This document shows, piece by piece, positions 34,677-43,063 of a DNA stretch of 64,000 nucleotides. The notes under the pieces were generated by a model. That model was not told where the DNA came from and made no database searches. It saw only the letters and a program-made list of their open reading frames with translations. Where the stretch lies: NCBI RefSeq assembly GCF_036347135.1, contig NZ_CP108938.1, positions 6,572,001 through 6,636,000 on the forward strand. Direction: 5' to 3'. Numbering within the stretch: the first letter of the stretch is position 1; every line of letters begins with the position of its first letter. Origin of the DNA: Streptomyces sp. NBC_00775 (GTDB lineage Bacteria; Actinomycetota; Actinomycetes; Streptomycetales; Streptomycetaceae). Made by a program: the position numbers and the translations under genes.

Positions 34677-35303
34677 ATGACCAAGAAGACGCGGATCCGT
34701 GTGGCACGGATAGCCGCCGGTGCGGTGATTGCCGCCGGTGCTTCGCTGACCGCCGCGGGTGCCGCCTCGGCGCTCGACCTCAACGTCGGCATCGGTGTCA
34801 ACGTCGGCGACGAGGACCCGAGCCCGACTCCGACCGAGACCGGCATCCCGACGACGCCCACGGACCCGACCACGGACCCGGCGCCCACCGAGACGGTCCC
34901 GACCGACCCGCCGAGCACCGACCCGGAGCCGACGGCCACCACGCCCACCGACGACCCGACGGAGCCCACCGAGGAGCCGACCGAGCCGACGGAGGACCCC
35001 GACCCGACCGCCACGACCGAGCCCTCGGACGGCTCCACCAGCGGCTCCGGCTCGACCGGCTCCACCGGCGGCAACAGCAACACCGACCCCGACGGTGGGT
35101 CCTCCACCCAGGAAGAGGGCTCCTCGGCCCTCACCGACACGGGCTCGGACACCTCGACCCAGGGCAAGAGCGATGGCGAGCTGGCCGAGACGGGTGCCGG
35201 TCAGACCGCGTTCCTGCTGATCGGTGCCGCCACGATGATCGCCGGCGGTATCGGCTTCCGCCTGCTGCCGCGTCTCGCGGGCGGCCGCGGCGCCGCTGCC
35301 TGA
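34677..35303 (+). CDS. LAETG cell-wall-anchored Thr/Pro-rich protein
   Basis: 208 residues. A signal peptide ([20 protein letters not shown] to about ASA) leads into a mature stalk made almost wholly of Asp/Glu/Pro/Thr repeats ([19 protein letters not shown]), then Ser/Gly-rich sequence. The C-terminus is a sorting signal: LAETG at 169-173, a hydrophobic helix ([18 protein letters not shown]) and a short tail ending in a few Arg residues. LAxTG is the preferred motif of actinobacterial class E sortases, so the protein should be covalently attached to peptidoglycan. A second motif-like LTDTG lies at 152-156. It carries no globular domain, and its role (spacer, coat or phosphate/ion binding) is unknown. 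No sortase gene is in the window. Confidence 0.85.
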   Translation: MTKKTRIRVARIAAGAVIAAGASLTAAGAASALDLNVGIGVNVGDEDPSPTPTETGIPTTPTDPTTDPAPTETVPTDPPSTDPEPTATTPTDDPTEPTEEPTEPTEDPDPTATTEPSDGSTSGSGSTGSTGGNSNTDPDGGSSTQEEGSSALTDTGSDTSTQGKSDGELAETGAGQTAFLLIGAATMIAGGIGFRLLPRLAGGRGAAA

Positions 35304-35316
35304 CGGACAGATGTGT

Positions 35317-35352
35317 GAGAAGGGCCCGGAGCGCTTGCTCCGGGCCCTTCTC
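35317..35352. terminator. Bidirectional hairpin terminator
   Basis: GAGAAGGGCCCGGAGC (35317-35332) pairs perfectly with 35337-35352 around a GCTT loop (16-bp stem). It lies between the LAETG gene (plus strand, ending 35303) and the convergent small zinc-ribbon gene (ending 35410), so it can serve both. Confidence 0.9.
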
Positions 35353-35409
35353 GTGTCACAGGGGTGGGGCTGAGTGGGCTGAGTGCCGTAACGCCGCCTC
35401 CGCGGGTTC

Positions 35410-35601
35410 TCACACCGTCTGGTGGGCCACCAGCGCCAGCGCCGCGATCAGCACGGCCAGCAGGGCGATCAGTGCCATGGGGTTCAGGCCGGCGAAGGGG
35501 CTCTCCTGCTGGAGTCGCTCCCGGTTCGCGCGGCAGACGGGGCAGCGGCCCTCGCTCACAGGCGCCGCGCAGTTAGCGCACACCAATCGGTCGTACGTCA
35601 T
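35410..35601 (-). CDS. Small zinc-ribbon membrane protein
   Basis: 63 residues from the ATG at 35601 with a strong AAGGAGGG seven bases upstream. The N-terminus has two Cys pairs, CANC and CPVC (at about 8-11 and 20-23), forming a likely zinc ribbon. The C-terminal half is one membrane helix ([18 protein letters not shown]) ending HQTV. With no signal peptide, the ribbon should face the cytoplasm. The function is unknown; such tiny proteins are common in Streptomyces. An 8-bp inverted repeat at 35656-35675 lies 55 bp upstream and may regulate it. Confidence 0.75.
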   Translation of the reverse strand: MTYDRLVCANCAAPVSEGRCPVCRANRERLQQESPFAGLNPMALIALLAVLIAALALVAHQTV

Positions 35602-35655
35602 GCGCTCGCCCTCCTTGCGCCGTCTCGGCGTACACAACGCTCTACTTAACGCTGC

Positions 35656-35675
35656 GGGGAACGCAACCGTTCCCC
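35656..35675. promoter_or_regulatory. Inverted repeat upstream of the zinc-ribbon gene
   Basis: GGGGAACG-CAAC-CGTTCCCC is a perfect 8-bp inverted repeat with a 4-base centre, 55 bp upstream of the minus-strand zinc-ribbon start codon. Its size and symmetry suit a dimeric regulator. It could instead be a hairpin. No regulator gene is adjacent. Confidence 0.4.
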
Positions 35676-35780
35676 TTCCACTGTGCCAGGTTCCACGGAT
35701 TTCGGCGCGGTTCGCCTTATCCTGCCCTGCGCTCCGCGGGTTAGGCCGGGCGCCATGGGTGGGGTGGCTGGGGTTCTGGG

Positions 35781-35838
35781 CGCGGCTGCCGGTCCGGTGG
35801 GGGCTTGTCGCGCAGTTCCCCGCGCCCCTTTGGGGCGC
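35781..35838. repeat. Fragment of dispersed GC-rich intergenic repeat
   Basis: This copy contains GGTCCGGTGGGGGCTTGTC then the arm GCGCAGTTCCCCGCGCCCCTT, followed by a truncated return arm (TGGGGCGC). It lies in the 370-bp gap between the zinc-ribbon gene and ftsE. The rest of that gap holds the inverted repeat at 35656-35675 and no gene. Confidence 0.6.
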
Positions 35839-35971
35839 TCCGCACAAAGCTCTGTACGAAGATCTGCACAAATACGTACAAGCCCCGTGCAAGCCCTACC
35901 ACCGCCTGCGCTTGCGTGCTCGGGTCGCGTATGGTCACGCACACCTACCCCCGGCGACCCGTGGTGCATCC

Positions 35972-36661
35972 GTGATCCGATTCGACAACGTCTCCAAGGT
36001 CTACCCCAAGCAGACCCGGCCCGCTCTCAGGGATGTCTCCCTGGAGGTCGAGCGCGGAGAGTTCGTGTTCCTCGTGGGGTCCTCCGGCTCCGGAAAGTCC
36101 ACCTTCCTGCGGCTGATCCTCCGCGAGGAGCGGTGCAGTCACGGTCAGGTGCACGTCCTGGGCAAGGACCTCGCGCGCATCTCCAACTGGAAGGTGCCGC
36201 AGATGCGGCGCCAGCTGGGGACCGTTTTCCAGGACTTCCGGCTCCTGCCCAACAAGACGGTCGCCGAGAACGTGGCCTTCGCGCAGGAGGTCATCGGCAA
36301 GTCGCGCGGCGAGATCCGCAAGTCCGTGCCCCAGGTGCTCGACCTCGTCGGTCTGGGCGGCAAGGAGGACCGGATGCCCGGCGAGCTGTCCGGTGGTGAG
36401 CAGCAGCGTGTGGCCATCGCGAGAGCGTTCGTGAACCGGCCCAAGCTCCTCATCGCCGACGAACCGACCGGAAACCTCGACCCGCAGACCTCCGTCGGCA
36501 TCATGAAGCTGCTCGACCGCATCAACCGGACGGGCACGACCGTGGTGATGGCGACCCACGACCAGAACATCGTGGACCAGATGCGCAAGCGCGTCATCGA
36601 GCTGGAGCAGGGCCGTCTCGTCCGCGACCAGGCGCGCGGCGTCTACGGCTACCAGCACTGA
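35972..36661 (+). CDS. ftsE: Cell division ATP-binding protein FtsE
   Basis: 229 residues, the exact usual length of FtsE, from a GTG at 35972 ([12 protein letters not shown]). The ABC ATPase motifs are complete: Walker [11 protein letters not shown]-loop in [10 protein letters not shown], signature [15 protein letters not shown], Walker [13 protein letters not shown] and switch His in ATHDQNIV. FtsE dimerises with FtsX at the cytoplasmic face and, by ATP hydrolysis, activates peptidoglycan hydrolases during division. ftsX follows 33 bp downstream in the same operon. The gap upstream to the zinc-ribbon gene contains a copy of the dispersed repeat. Confidence 0.97.
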   Translation: MIRFDNVSKVYPKQTRPALRDVSLEVERGEFVFLVGSSGSGKSTFLRLILREERCSHGQVHVLGKDLARISNWKVPQMRRQLGTVFQDFRLLPNKTVAENVAFAQEVIGKSRGEIRKSVPQVLDLVGLGGKEDRMPGELSGGEQQRVAIARAFVNRPKLLIADEPTGNLDPQTSVGIMKLLDRINRTGTTVVMATHDQNIVDQMRKRVIELEQGRLVRDQARGVYGYQH

Positions 36662-36694
36662 TCATCGTCCACGGAAAGGTCTGAAGAAGACGCC

Positions 36695-37615
36695 ATGCGC
36701 GCGCAGTTCGTTCTGTCGGAGATCGGTGTCGGTCTCCGCCGCAATCTGACCATGACCTTCGCGGTCGTCGTCTCGGTCGCCCTGTCGCTAGCCCTGTTCG
36801 GCGGTTCGCTCCTGATGAGCGACCAGGTGAGCACGATGAAGGGCTACTGGTACGACAAGGTCAACGTCTCGATCTTCCTCTGCAACAAGAGCGACGCCGA
36901 GTCCGACCCCAACTGCGCCAAGGGCGCGGTGACCACCGACCAGAAGAAGCAGATCCTCGCCGACCTGGACAAGATGTCGACGGTCGTCCAGAAGGTCACC
37001 TACGAGTCGGCGGACCAGGCCTACAAGCACTACAAGGAGCAGTTCGGCGACTCCCCGCTGGCCAGCTCCCTCACGCCGGACCAGATGCAGGAGTCGTACC
37101 GCATCAAGCTGAAGGACCCGGAGAAGTACCAGGTCATCGCGACCGCCTTCGACGGGCGGGACGGCGTGCAGTCCGTGCAGGACCAGAAGGGCATCCTGGA
37201 CAACCTCTTCGGGCTGCTCAACGGCATGAACTGGGCCGCGCGGGCCGTGATGGCCATGATGCTCGTCGTCGCGCTCATGCTGATCGTCAACACCGTGCGC
37301 GTGTCCGCCTTCAGCCGGCGGCGCGAGACCGGGATCATGCGGCTCGTCGGCGCCTCCGGGTTCTACATCCAGGCGCCGTTCATCATGGAGGCCGCGGTCG
37401 CCGGGCTCATCGGCGGCGGTGTCGCCTGCGGCTTCCTGCTGGTCGCCCGCTACTTCATCATCGACCACGGTCTGGCCCTGTCCGAGAAGCTGAACCTGAT
37501 CAACTTCATCGGCTGGGACGCCGTTCTGACGAAGCTGCCGCTCATCCTCGCGACGAGTCTGCTGATGCCCGCGCTGGCCGCGTTCTTCGCTTTGCGCAAG
37601 TACCTGAAGGTGTGA
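36695..37615 (+). CDS. ftsX: Cell division protein FtsX
   Basis: 306 residues, typical of actinobacterial FtsX. One helix near residues 20-40 (MTFAVVVSVALSLALFGGS) is followed by a ~125-residue extracytoplasmic domain with two Cys (VSIFLCNKSDAESDPNCAK) and then three C-terminal helices with the RRRETGIMRLVGAS motif that couples to FtsE. The outer domain binds and activates RipC/NlpC-P60-type hydrolases or their adaptors in relatives. The ATG at 36695 has GAAGAAG upstream. A hairpin terminator follows at 37623. Confidence 0.97.
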   Translation: MRAQFVLSEIGVGLRRNLTMTFAVVVSVALSLALFGGSLLMSDQVSTMKGYWYDKVNVSIFLCNKSDAESDPNCAKGAVTTDQKKQILADLDKMSTVVQKVTYESADQAYKHYKEQFGDSPLASSLTPDQMQESYRIKLKDPEKYQVIATAFDGRDGVQSVQDQKGILDNLFGLLNGMNWAARAVMAMMLVVALMLIVNTVRVSAFSRRRETGIMRLVGASGFYIQAPFIMEAAVAGLIGGGVACGFLLVARYFIIDHGLALSEKLNLINFIGWDAVLTKLPLILATSLLMPALAAFFALRKYLKV

Positions 37616-37622
37616 CGCATGC

Positions 37623-37661
37623 CAAGGGGGCCGTACTGCCAACCGGCGGTGCGGCCCCTTG
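37623..37661 (+). terminator. Hairpin terminator after ftsX
   Basis: CAAGGGG-(G)-CCGTACTGCC pairs with GGCGGTGCGGCCCCTTG around an AACC loop, with one bulged G and two G-U pairs. It starts 8 bp after the ftsX stop codon. It also overlaps a TTG that could extend the next gene, which argues for that gene starting at the ATG at 37683. Confidence 0.75.
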
Positions 37662-37682
37662 CGTTGTCCTAGACTCACCGCC

Positions 37683-38870
37683 ATGTCAGGTCGTGACCTG
37701 TTCTGTGAGCCCCGCCGCATCCGCCGCGGGGCCGCCCTGACATTGGTGTTCGCGAGTGTCCTCGTCGCCGGTGCGGCGACCGGATCCTTCTCCGACCCGG
37801 GCCCGAAATCCTCTTCCTCCCCCTCTTCCCTTCCTTCTTCCGCGGCTCGTTCGACGGCCACGAGCCACCACGAGGACGTCGCGGAGGCCGCCGCCGAGGC
37901 GATGGCCGACGGCAAGTCGCCCATGGAGGCCGCCGAGCGCGCCGTCAGCCGCAGCGGCGACCGCTGGGGCGCGGTCTACTCCCAGGGCGACTACGAGGAG
38001 TTCGAGGAGGCCCTCGACGGCCAGTACACGGGCGTCGGGCTGTGGGCCCGGCGCGAGCGTGACGGGCGGATCGAGGTGACCCGCGTCCAGACGGGCTCGC
38101 CCGCGGCGTCCGCCGGGATCCGCAAGGGCGACCGGCTGCGCAGCGTCGACGGTGAGAAGGTGGACGGCCGGCCGGTCACCGAGGTCGTCTCCTTACTGCG
38201 CGGCGACGCGGACGACGCGGCCGCCGGTACGGAGGTCTCCCTCGGCCTGGAGCGCGGCACGCGCGCGTGGCGCGAGACACTGCGCCGGGCCAGGCTGTCC
38301 ACGGACTCCGTGACCGTCCGCAAGCTCCCCGGCGGCGTCACCGTGATCAAGGTCGCCGCCTTCACCAAGGGCGTCGGCGACGCCGTACGGACCGCTGTCG
38401 ACCAGGCCCCCGAGGACGGCGGGATCGTCCTCGACCTGCGCGGCAACTCCGGAGGCCTGGTCACCGAGGCCGTCACCGCCGCCTCCGCCTTCCTCGACGG
38501 CGGCCTGGTCGCCACCTATGACGTGGACGGTCAGCAGCGTGCCCTGCACGCCGACCCCGGCGGTGACACGGCCAGACCCCTGGTCGCGCTCGTCGACGGC
38601 GGCACGATGAGCGCGGCCGAGCTGCTCACCGGAGCCCTCCAGGACCGTGGCCGCGCGGTGGTCGTGGGCTCCAGGACCTTCGGCAAGGGCTCGGTCCAGA
38701 TGCCGAGCCGGCTGCCCGACGGCTCCGTCGCCGAGCTGACCGTCGGGCACTACCGCACCCCCTCCGGACGCGGTGTCGACGGCCGGGGCATCACCCCCGA
38801 CCTGGAGGCGGACACGCAGTCCCTGGAGCGGGCCGAGACCGTGCTGAGCGGGCTCGGCGACGCGTCGTAG
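37683..38870 (+). CDS. S41 family C-terminal processing peptidase (CtpA-like), with a TTA codon
   Basis: 395 residues from the ATG at 37683. An N-terminal membrane/signal helix ([17 protein letters not shown]) is followed by a Ser-rich linker, a PDZ domain (about 110-205; [18 protein letters not shown]) and the S41 catalytic domain with Ser in [15 protein letters not shown] and the general-base Lys in FGKGSVQMP. These proteases use a Ser-Lys dyad and act outside the cytoplasmic membrane on exported or membrane proteins. The position after ftsEX suggests a link to wall remodelling. Leu171 (38193-38195) is encoded by TTA, the codon read only by the bldA tRNA in Streptomyces, so full expression should depend on development. 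Confidence 0.92.
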   Translation: MSGRDLFCEPRRIRRGAALTLVFASVLVAGAATGSFSDPGPKSSSSPSSLPSSAARSTATSHHEDVAEAAAEAMADGKSPMEAAERAVSRSGDRWGAVYSQGDYEEFEEALDGQYTGVGLWARRERDGRIEVTRVQTGSPAASAGIRKGDRLRSVDGEKVDGRPVTEVVSLLRGDADDAAAGTEVSLGLERGTRAWRETLRRARLSTDSVTVRKLPGGVTVIKVAAFTKGVGDAVRTAVDQAPEDGGIVLDLRGNSGGLVTEAVTAASAFLDGGLVATYDVDGQQRALHADPGGDTARPLVALVDGGTMSAAELLTGALQDRGRAVVVGSRTFGKGSVQMPSRLPDGSVAELTVGHYRTPSGRGVDGRGITPDLEADTQSLERAETVLSGLGDAS

Positions 38871-38928
38871 CCGACCATTCGCGGGGCCTCGTAATCACCT
38901 TTCCCTCCGGCCCCCCTGTAGTGCGAAA

Positions 38929-39486
38929 ATGGCCAGCACTATGAGCAAGGGAATGTATGTACCGAAGGAGTCCCAGCCCAAGCAGGGCGGGGCGGGCTCC
39001 GGCAAGCCCAAGGACGGCAAGCGCAAGATCGTCGCCCAGAACAAGAAGGCACGGCACGACTACGCGATCGTCGACACCTACGAGGCCGGGCTCGTCCTGA
39101 CCGGCACCGAGGTGAAGTCGCTGCGCCAGGGCCGCGCCTCGCTGACCGACGGGTTCGTCCAGATCGACGGGGGCGAGGCGTGGCTGCACAACGCCCACAT
39201 CCCCGAGTACAGCCAGGGCACCTGGACCAACCACACGGTGCGCCGCAAGCGCAAGCTGCTGCTGCACCGCGAGGAGATCGACAAGCTGGCCTCGAAGTCC
39301 GAGGAGACGGGTCACACGATCGTGCCCCTCGCCCTGTACTTCAAGGACGGTCGCGCGAAGGCCGAGATCGCCCTCGCCCGCGGTAAGAAGGAGTACGACA
39401 AGCGACAGACCCTGCGCGAGAAGCAGGACCGGCGGGAGTCGGACCGCGCGATCGCGGCGGCGAAGCGGAAGCAGCGCGGCCAGTAG
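38929..39486 (+). CDS. smpB: SsrA-binding protein SmpB
   Basis: 185 residues from the ATG at 38929; ATGs at 38941 and 38953 are alternatives, and the first ~30 residues are a poorly conserved basic extension. The core is unmistakable: [56 protein letters not shown] and the C-terminal basic tail ending [13 protein letters not shown], which enters the mRNA channel. SmpB binds tmRNA and brings it to stalled ribosomes. Its RNA partner ssrA lies 98 bp downstream, the usual actinobacterial arrangement. Confidence 0.97.
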   Translation: MASTMSKGMYVPKESQPKQGGAGSGKPKDGKRKIVAQNKKARHDYAIVDTYEAGLVLTGTEVKSLRQGRASLTDGFVQIDGGEAWLHNAHIPEYSQGTWTNHTVRRKRKLLLHREEIDKLASKSEETGHTIVPLALYFKDGRAKAEIALARGKKEYDKRQTLREKQDRRESDRAIAAAKRKQRGQ

Positions 39487-39584
39487 GCGGCTGCCCCGCG
39501 GGAATAGGCTGGCATCGTCGTGCGTTGGTCACGTACGATGGCACCAACACCGGGCAACCGGTGTGAGCATTGAAAAATCAACAT

Positions 39585-39969
39585 GGGGATGATCGGTTTC
39601 GACAGCGGCTGTCGAAGCAGGGGAAGCGAGCCGAGGAAGCGGCAATGATCTCGTAAACCATATGTCGCAACCAATAATCGCCAATTCCAAGAGCGATTCC
39701 CAGTCCTTCGCCCTCGCTGCCTAATAACAGCGACTGAAGGACCCTAAAAGGGTGTCAGCCCGGGAGTGTTCCCGACCCGGATCCTGGCATAATCTAGGGA
39801 ACTAAACCGCCGAGCCCGGTCACGGGGTTCGGTGGGAAATCAAACAGTGGCTGGGCCCGTCGGAGACTTGTTCGCGAGATCTCCGGGGCCGAGAAAATCA
39901 CAGCGAACTGCGCTCGGAGAAGCCCTGATTCTGCACCGTTGGACGCGGGTTCGATTCCCGCCATCTCCA
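39585..39969 (+). ncRNA. ssrA: Transfer-messenger RNA (tmRNA)
   Basis: The 5' end GGGGATGATCGGTTTCGACAG and the 3' end GGTTCGATTCCCGCCATCTCC form the tRNA-like domain. GGGGATG (39585-39591) pairs with CATCTCC (39962-39968), and A39969 is the discriminator. CCA is not encoded. The tag reading frame begins at GCC 39680 and reads ANSKSDSQSFALAA, ending with two TAA codons at 39722-39727. The ALAA end is the standard ClpXP degron. tmRNA rescues stalled ribosomes together with SmpB. A small hairpin (ACACCGG-GCAA-CCGGTGT, 39547-39564) precedes the 5' end and may belong to the precursor. Confidence 0.97.
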
Positions 39970-39985
39970 CTCATCCCATGTGGGT

Positions 39986-40018
39986 AAAGCCCCGCTGCCT
40001 CGGCAGCGGGGCTTTTTC
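39986..40018 (+). terminator. Rho-independent terminator of ssrA
   Basis: AAAGCCCCGCTGCC and its complement GGCAGCGGGGCTTT flank a TC loop (14-bp stem) and are followed by a T-tract (CTTTTTCC). It begins 17 bp after the tmRNA 3' end. Its presence directly behind ssrA also shows no element has integrated into this frequent attachment site. Confidence 0.93.
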
Positions 40019-40061
40019 CTTTCCCGGACTTTCCCGGACTTTCAGTGATTCTCGGTGACTT

Positions 40062-43052
40062 TCAGCGCAGTGAGAAGGTCGAAAGGCGCAGACCCTCGCT
40101 CAGCACCAGATACACGTCCTGGCGGCCCTTCGCCGCCGAGGAAAGGTCGGCCGTCACCGTCTTGTAGTCGTACGCGGATGACGTGCCGTCCGTGTGCGCC
40201 GTGCCGACCAGGGTTCCGGTGGGCGACCCGAGGCGGACCTCGACCGTGCCGGCGGCGGTCCCCGCCACCTGCCCGGTGAACCGCGAAGCGCCCGCGCCGA
40301 GCTGGGCGTCGCTGAACCTCAGCCAGGCGCCGTCGCCCGACGACCCCACCGCCGTGCCGCGTGCCTTCGACTCGTCGACCAGCCGGATGTCCGCATAGTC
40401 GTCGAAGTTCTCCGCCCGCGTCACCTTGGCGAGATCCCGGGCCGGGATCGTCTCGCCCTGTGCCGTCAGCGTCGTACGGGAGCGGATGTCGGACGAGGAG
40501 GCGCCGACCAGGACGTCATAAGTCCCCTTCTCCACCACCCACTTGGAGCGCGTGACGTCCCAGTGGGCGAGGTCCTTCGTGCGCAGCCTCAGCTTCACCG
40601 TCTTGGTCTCGCCCGGCTTCAGCGACACCCGGGCGTAGGCCTTCAGCTGCTTCAGCGGCTGTTTGTCGCGGGACACCCGCTGGTGGGTGTAGAGCTGGAC
40701 GACCTCGTCGCCGGCGCGCTTGCCGGTGTTGGTGACGGCGACCTCGTAGCCGCCGTCCACGCGCTTGAGCGCGCCGTAGCGGAACGAGGTGTACGAGAGG
40801 CCGTAGCCGAAGGGGTAGAGGGGCTGCCCCTTGAAGTACTGGTAGGTGCGGTCGGACTTGATGATGTCGTAGTCGAGGATCGAGGGGAGGTCCGACTCCG
40901 ACTGGTACCAGGTCTGGGTGAGGCGGCCCGCCGGGTTCGCGTCGCCGTAGAGGAGGTCGGCGAGGGCGTTGCCGGTCTCCTGGCCCGCGTGGGTGGTCCA
41001 CAGGAGGGCGGGGACGTCCTTCTGGAGGGCGCCGAGGGTGGTCGGGTAGCTGTTCTCGACGACCACGACCGTCTTCGGGTTTGCCGCGTGCACCGCCTTG
41101 ACCAGGGCTTCCTGCGAGGGTGCCAGGCCCATGTCGGTGCGGTCGTGGTCCTCGCGGCCGTTGATCGACGGCATCGAGCCGACCACGACCACCGCCGTGT
41201 CCTTGCCCTTCACCGCGGCCACGGCCTCGTCGACACCGCTGCGGACGACGTCCTTGGTGTAGTGGGCGGCCTGCTCCTTGGTGACCAGGCCGAGGGTGCC
41301 GTCGTCGCCGGTCGGGCCGAGGTAGACGGGGTTCGACCACCAGGACTCGGCGGTCTCGTATCCGGCGTACCGGAGCAGGTAGCTGCCGTCGTCCTGCCGC
41401 TCCAGCTTGAACTGCTGCTGTACGTACCAGCCGTTGGGCTGGACCTGGTCGTTGACGAAGTTCGACCAGTTGTAGCCGACGTACTTGCCGTTGGCGGCCG
41501 AGCGCAGGGTCACGATGCCGGAGCCCCAGTCGAAGACGTCGAACTGGGACGCCGTGCCGGTGTCCGTGCTCTCCTTCAGGGCGGCTCCCGTGTCGGAGGT
41601 CCCCGCCGTGACGTACTTCCCCGTCGCGGTGTCCTTCAGCGCGATGCGGTCCGCGCCCTCGCTGCTCGCCACCGACGTGCCGAGTTTCGTCTCGATGCCC
41701 TGCTTGGGCGTGACCGCGTACGGGAGGGTGCCCGAGTACCAGTCGGTGTAGAGGGTGTCGGCGAGGGGGCCGACGACGGCGACGTTTTTTGAAGTCGACT
41801 TCAGCGGAAGCGAGTTGTCGTTCTTCAGCAGGACGGCCGCCTCCGTCGCCGCCTCACGGGCCAGCTTCTGGTGGGCCGGGCTGTTGATCACGGACGTGTC
41901 GATGGAGCCGTACTTCCCGCCGTTCGGGTCGAATTCGCCGAGCCGGACGCGGATGGCGAGGATGTGGGAGACGGCCGTGTCGACGTCGGACTCCTTCAAC
42001 AGGCCTGTGGACAACGCTGAGTTCACGGCTGTCGTGGTCGGGGCCGAGTCCGCGCTGTTGTCCGTGAAGCTGTCGATGCCGGCCTTCAGCGCGGCCGCGT
42101 CGCCCTCGGCGAGCGTGGGGTAGTAGCTCTGGGTGCCGGGGAGCAGGTTGCCGGGGGCGAAGGCGTCGGTGACGTTGAGCAGATCACGCGAACTCCAGGA
42201 CCGTACGACGTCGTTCAGGTCCGGATTGACCGTGTCGGGGCGGCCGTTGACCAGGTTGTAGGAGGACATGACGCCCGTCGCCGCGTCCGCCGCGATGGCC
42301 GGCTCGAAGGCCGCCTCGTCGTACTCGTGCTGCACGCGCGGGCGCAGGTCGGAGGACGTGGTCGCGCGGTGCACCTCGTTGTTGTTGGCGAGGTAGTGCT
42401 TGAGGGTGGGCGCCGTCTTGAGGTGGTCGGGGTCGCCGCCGGTCAGGCCGTCGCCGTACGCCGTGGAGATCGAGCCGGTCAGGTACGGGTCCTCGGAGTA
42501 GCCCTCCTCGTTGCGTCCCCAGCGCGGGTCGCGCAGCAGGTTCACCACGGGCGCCCAGAGGTTGAGGCCCCAGCCGTCCGGGCGCTCCTGCTGGAAGCCG
42601 CGCGCCTCGTCGCCGACCGCCGAACCGACCTGCTCGATCAGCGCCGGATCCCAGGTCGAGGCGAGCCCGATGGCCTGCGGGAACACCGTGGTCTTCCCGA
42701 GCCAGGCGACGCCGTGCAAGGCCTCGGTGCCGGTGCGGAACGCCTGGATGCCGAGGCGGGGGATCGCGGGCTCGTACTGGTGGAGGAGGGAGACCTTCTC
42801 GTCGAGGGTCAGTCTTCCCAGGAGGTCGTCGACGCGTTCGGTGACGGGGAGGCGGGGGTCGCGGAAGGGGTAGGGGTACGAGGAGGCGGTGGCGGGGCCC
42901 GTGGTGGTGGCCAGGCCCGCGATCAGCGCGAGGGCCACGGTCACCAGGGCCGCTGTTCTCGGTCTCCCGACCGCTGTTCTCAGCCCTGCGACCGCCGTTC
43001 TGGGTTTTCCGGGCGCGGTTCTCGGTCCTCTTCTCTTCTTGCCTTTCCTCAT
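40062..43052 (-). CDS. Secreted glycoside hydrolase family 3 with beta-trefoil-like insert and C-terminal CBM6-like domain
   Basis: 996 residues, ATG at 43052 with AAGGAG seven bases upstream (inside the lacI stop region). A long basic N-region and signal peptide (LVTVALALIAGLATTTGPA) show export. The GH3 N-domain spans ~60-420 (NLWAPVVNLLRDPRWGRNEE, TLKHYLANNNEVH; VTDAF gives the likely nucleophile Asp). An insert at ~450-575 resembles fascin/ricin-type beta-trefoils (TGKYVTAGTSD, NGKYVGYNWS). The GH3 C-domain, an FnIII-like domain and a C-terminal CBM6-like module (RAENFDDYADIRLVDES) follow. Similar enzymes are beta-xylosidases or beta-glucosidases. As last gene of the alpha-xyloside operon it may trim xyloglucan-type oligosaccharides outside the cell before import. 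Confidence 0.9.
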   Translation of the reverse strand: MRKGKKRRGPRTAPGKPRTAVAGLRTAVGRPRTAALVTVALALIAGLATTTGPATASSYPYPFRDPRLPVTERVDDLLGRLTLDEKVSLLHQYEPAIPRLGIQAFRTGTEALHGVAWLGKTTVFPQAIGLASTWDPALIEQVGSAVGDEARGFQQERPDGWGLNLWAPVVNLLRDPRWGRNEEGYSEDPYLTGSISTAYGDGLTGGDPDHLKTAPTLKHYLANNNEVHRATTSSDLRPRVQHEYDEAAFEPAIAADAATGVMSSYNLVNGRPDTVNPDLNDVVRSWSSRDLLNVTDAFAPGNLLPGTQSYYPTLAEGDAAALKAGIDSFTDNSADSAPTTTAVNSALSTGLLKESDVDTAVSHILAIRVRLGEFDPNGGKYGSIDTSVINSPAHQKLAREAATEAAVLLKNDNSLPLKSTSKNVAVVGPLADTLYTDWYSGTLPYAVTPKQGIETKLGTSVASSEGADRIALKDTATGKYVTAGTSDTGAALKESTDTGTASQFDVFDWGSGIVTLRSAANGKYVGYNWSNFVNDQVQPNGWYVQQQFKLERQDDGSYLLRYAGYETAESWWSNPVYLGPTGDDGTLGLVTKEQAAHYTKDVVRSGVDEAVAAVKGKDTAVVVVGSMPSINGREDHDRTDMGLAPSQEALVKAVHAANPKTVVVVENSYPTTLGALQKDVPALLWTTHAGQETGNALADLLYGDANPAGRLTQTWYQSESDLPSILDYDIIKSDRTYQYFKGQPLYPFGYGLSYTSFRYGALKRVDGGYEVAVTNTGKRAGDEVVQLYTHQRVSRDKQPLKQLKAYARVSLKPGETKTVKLRLRTKDLAHWDVTRSKWVVEKGTYDVLVGASSSDIRSRTTLTAQGETIPARDLAKVTRAENFDDYADIRLVDESKARGTAVGSSGDGAWLRFSDAQLGAGASRFTGQVAGTAAGTVEVRLGSPTGTLVGTAHTDGTSSAYDYKTVTADLSSAAKGRQDVYLVLSEGLRLSTFSLR

Positions 43053-43063
43053 GACACGGCTCC

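Noticed and set aside
36788..37924. Long open frame on the strand opposite ftsX
   Set aside because: It is a GC-bias shadow. The plus strand encodes the full FtsX with correct motifs, and the antisense product has no recognisable domain.
39585..40015. Integrated element at the ssrA attachment site
   Set aside because: The tmRNA 3' end is followed at once by its own terminator and then an ordinary GH3 gene. No integrase or duplicated 3' end is present.
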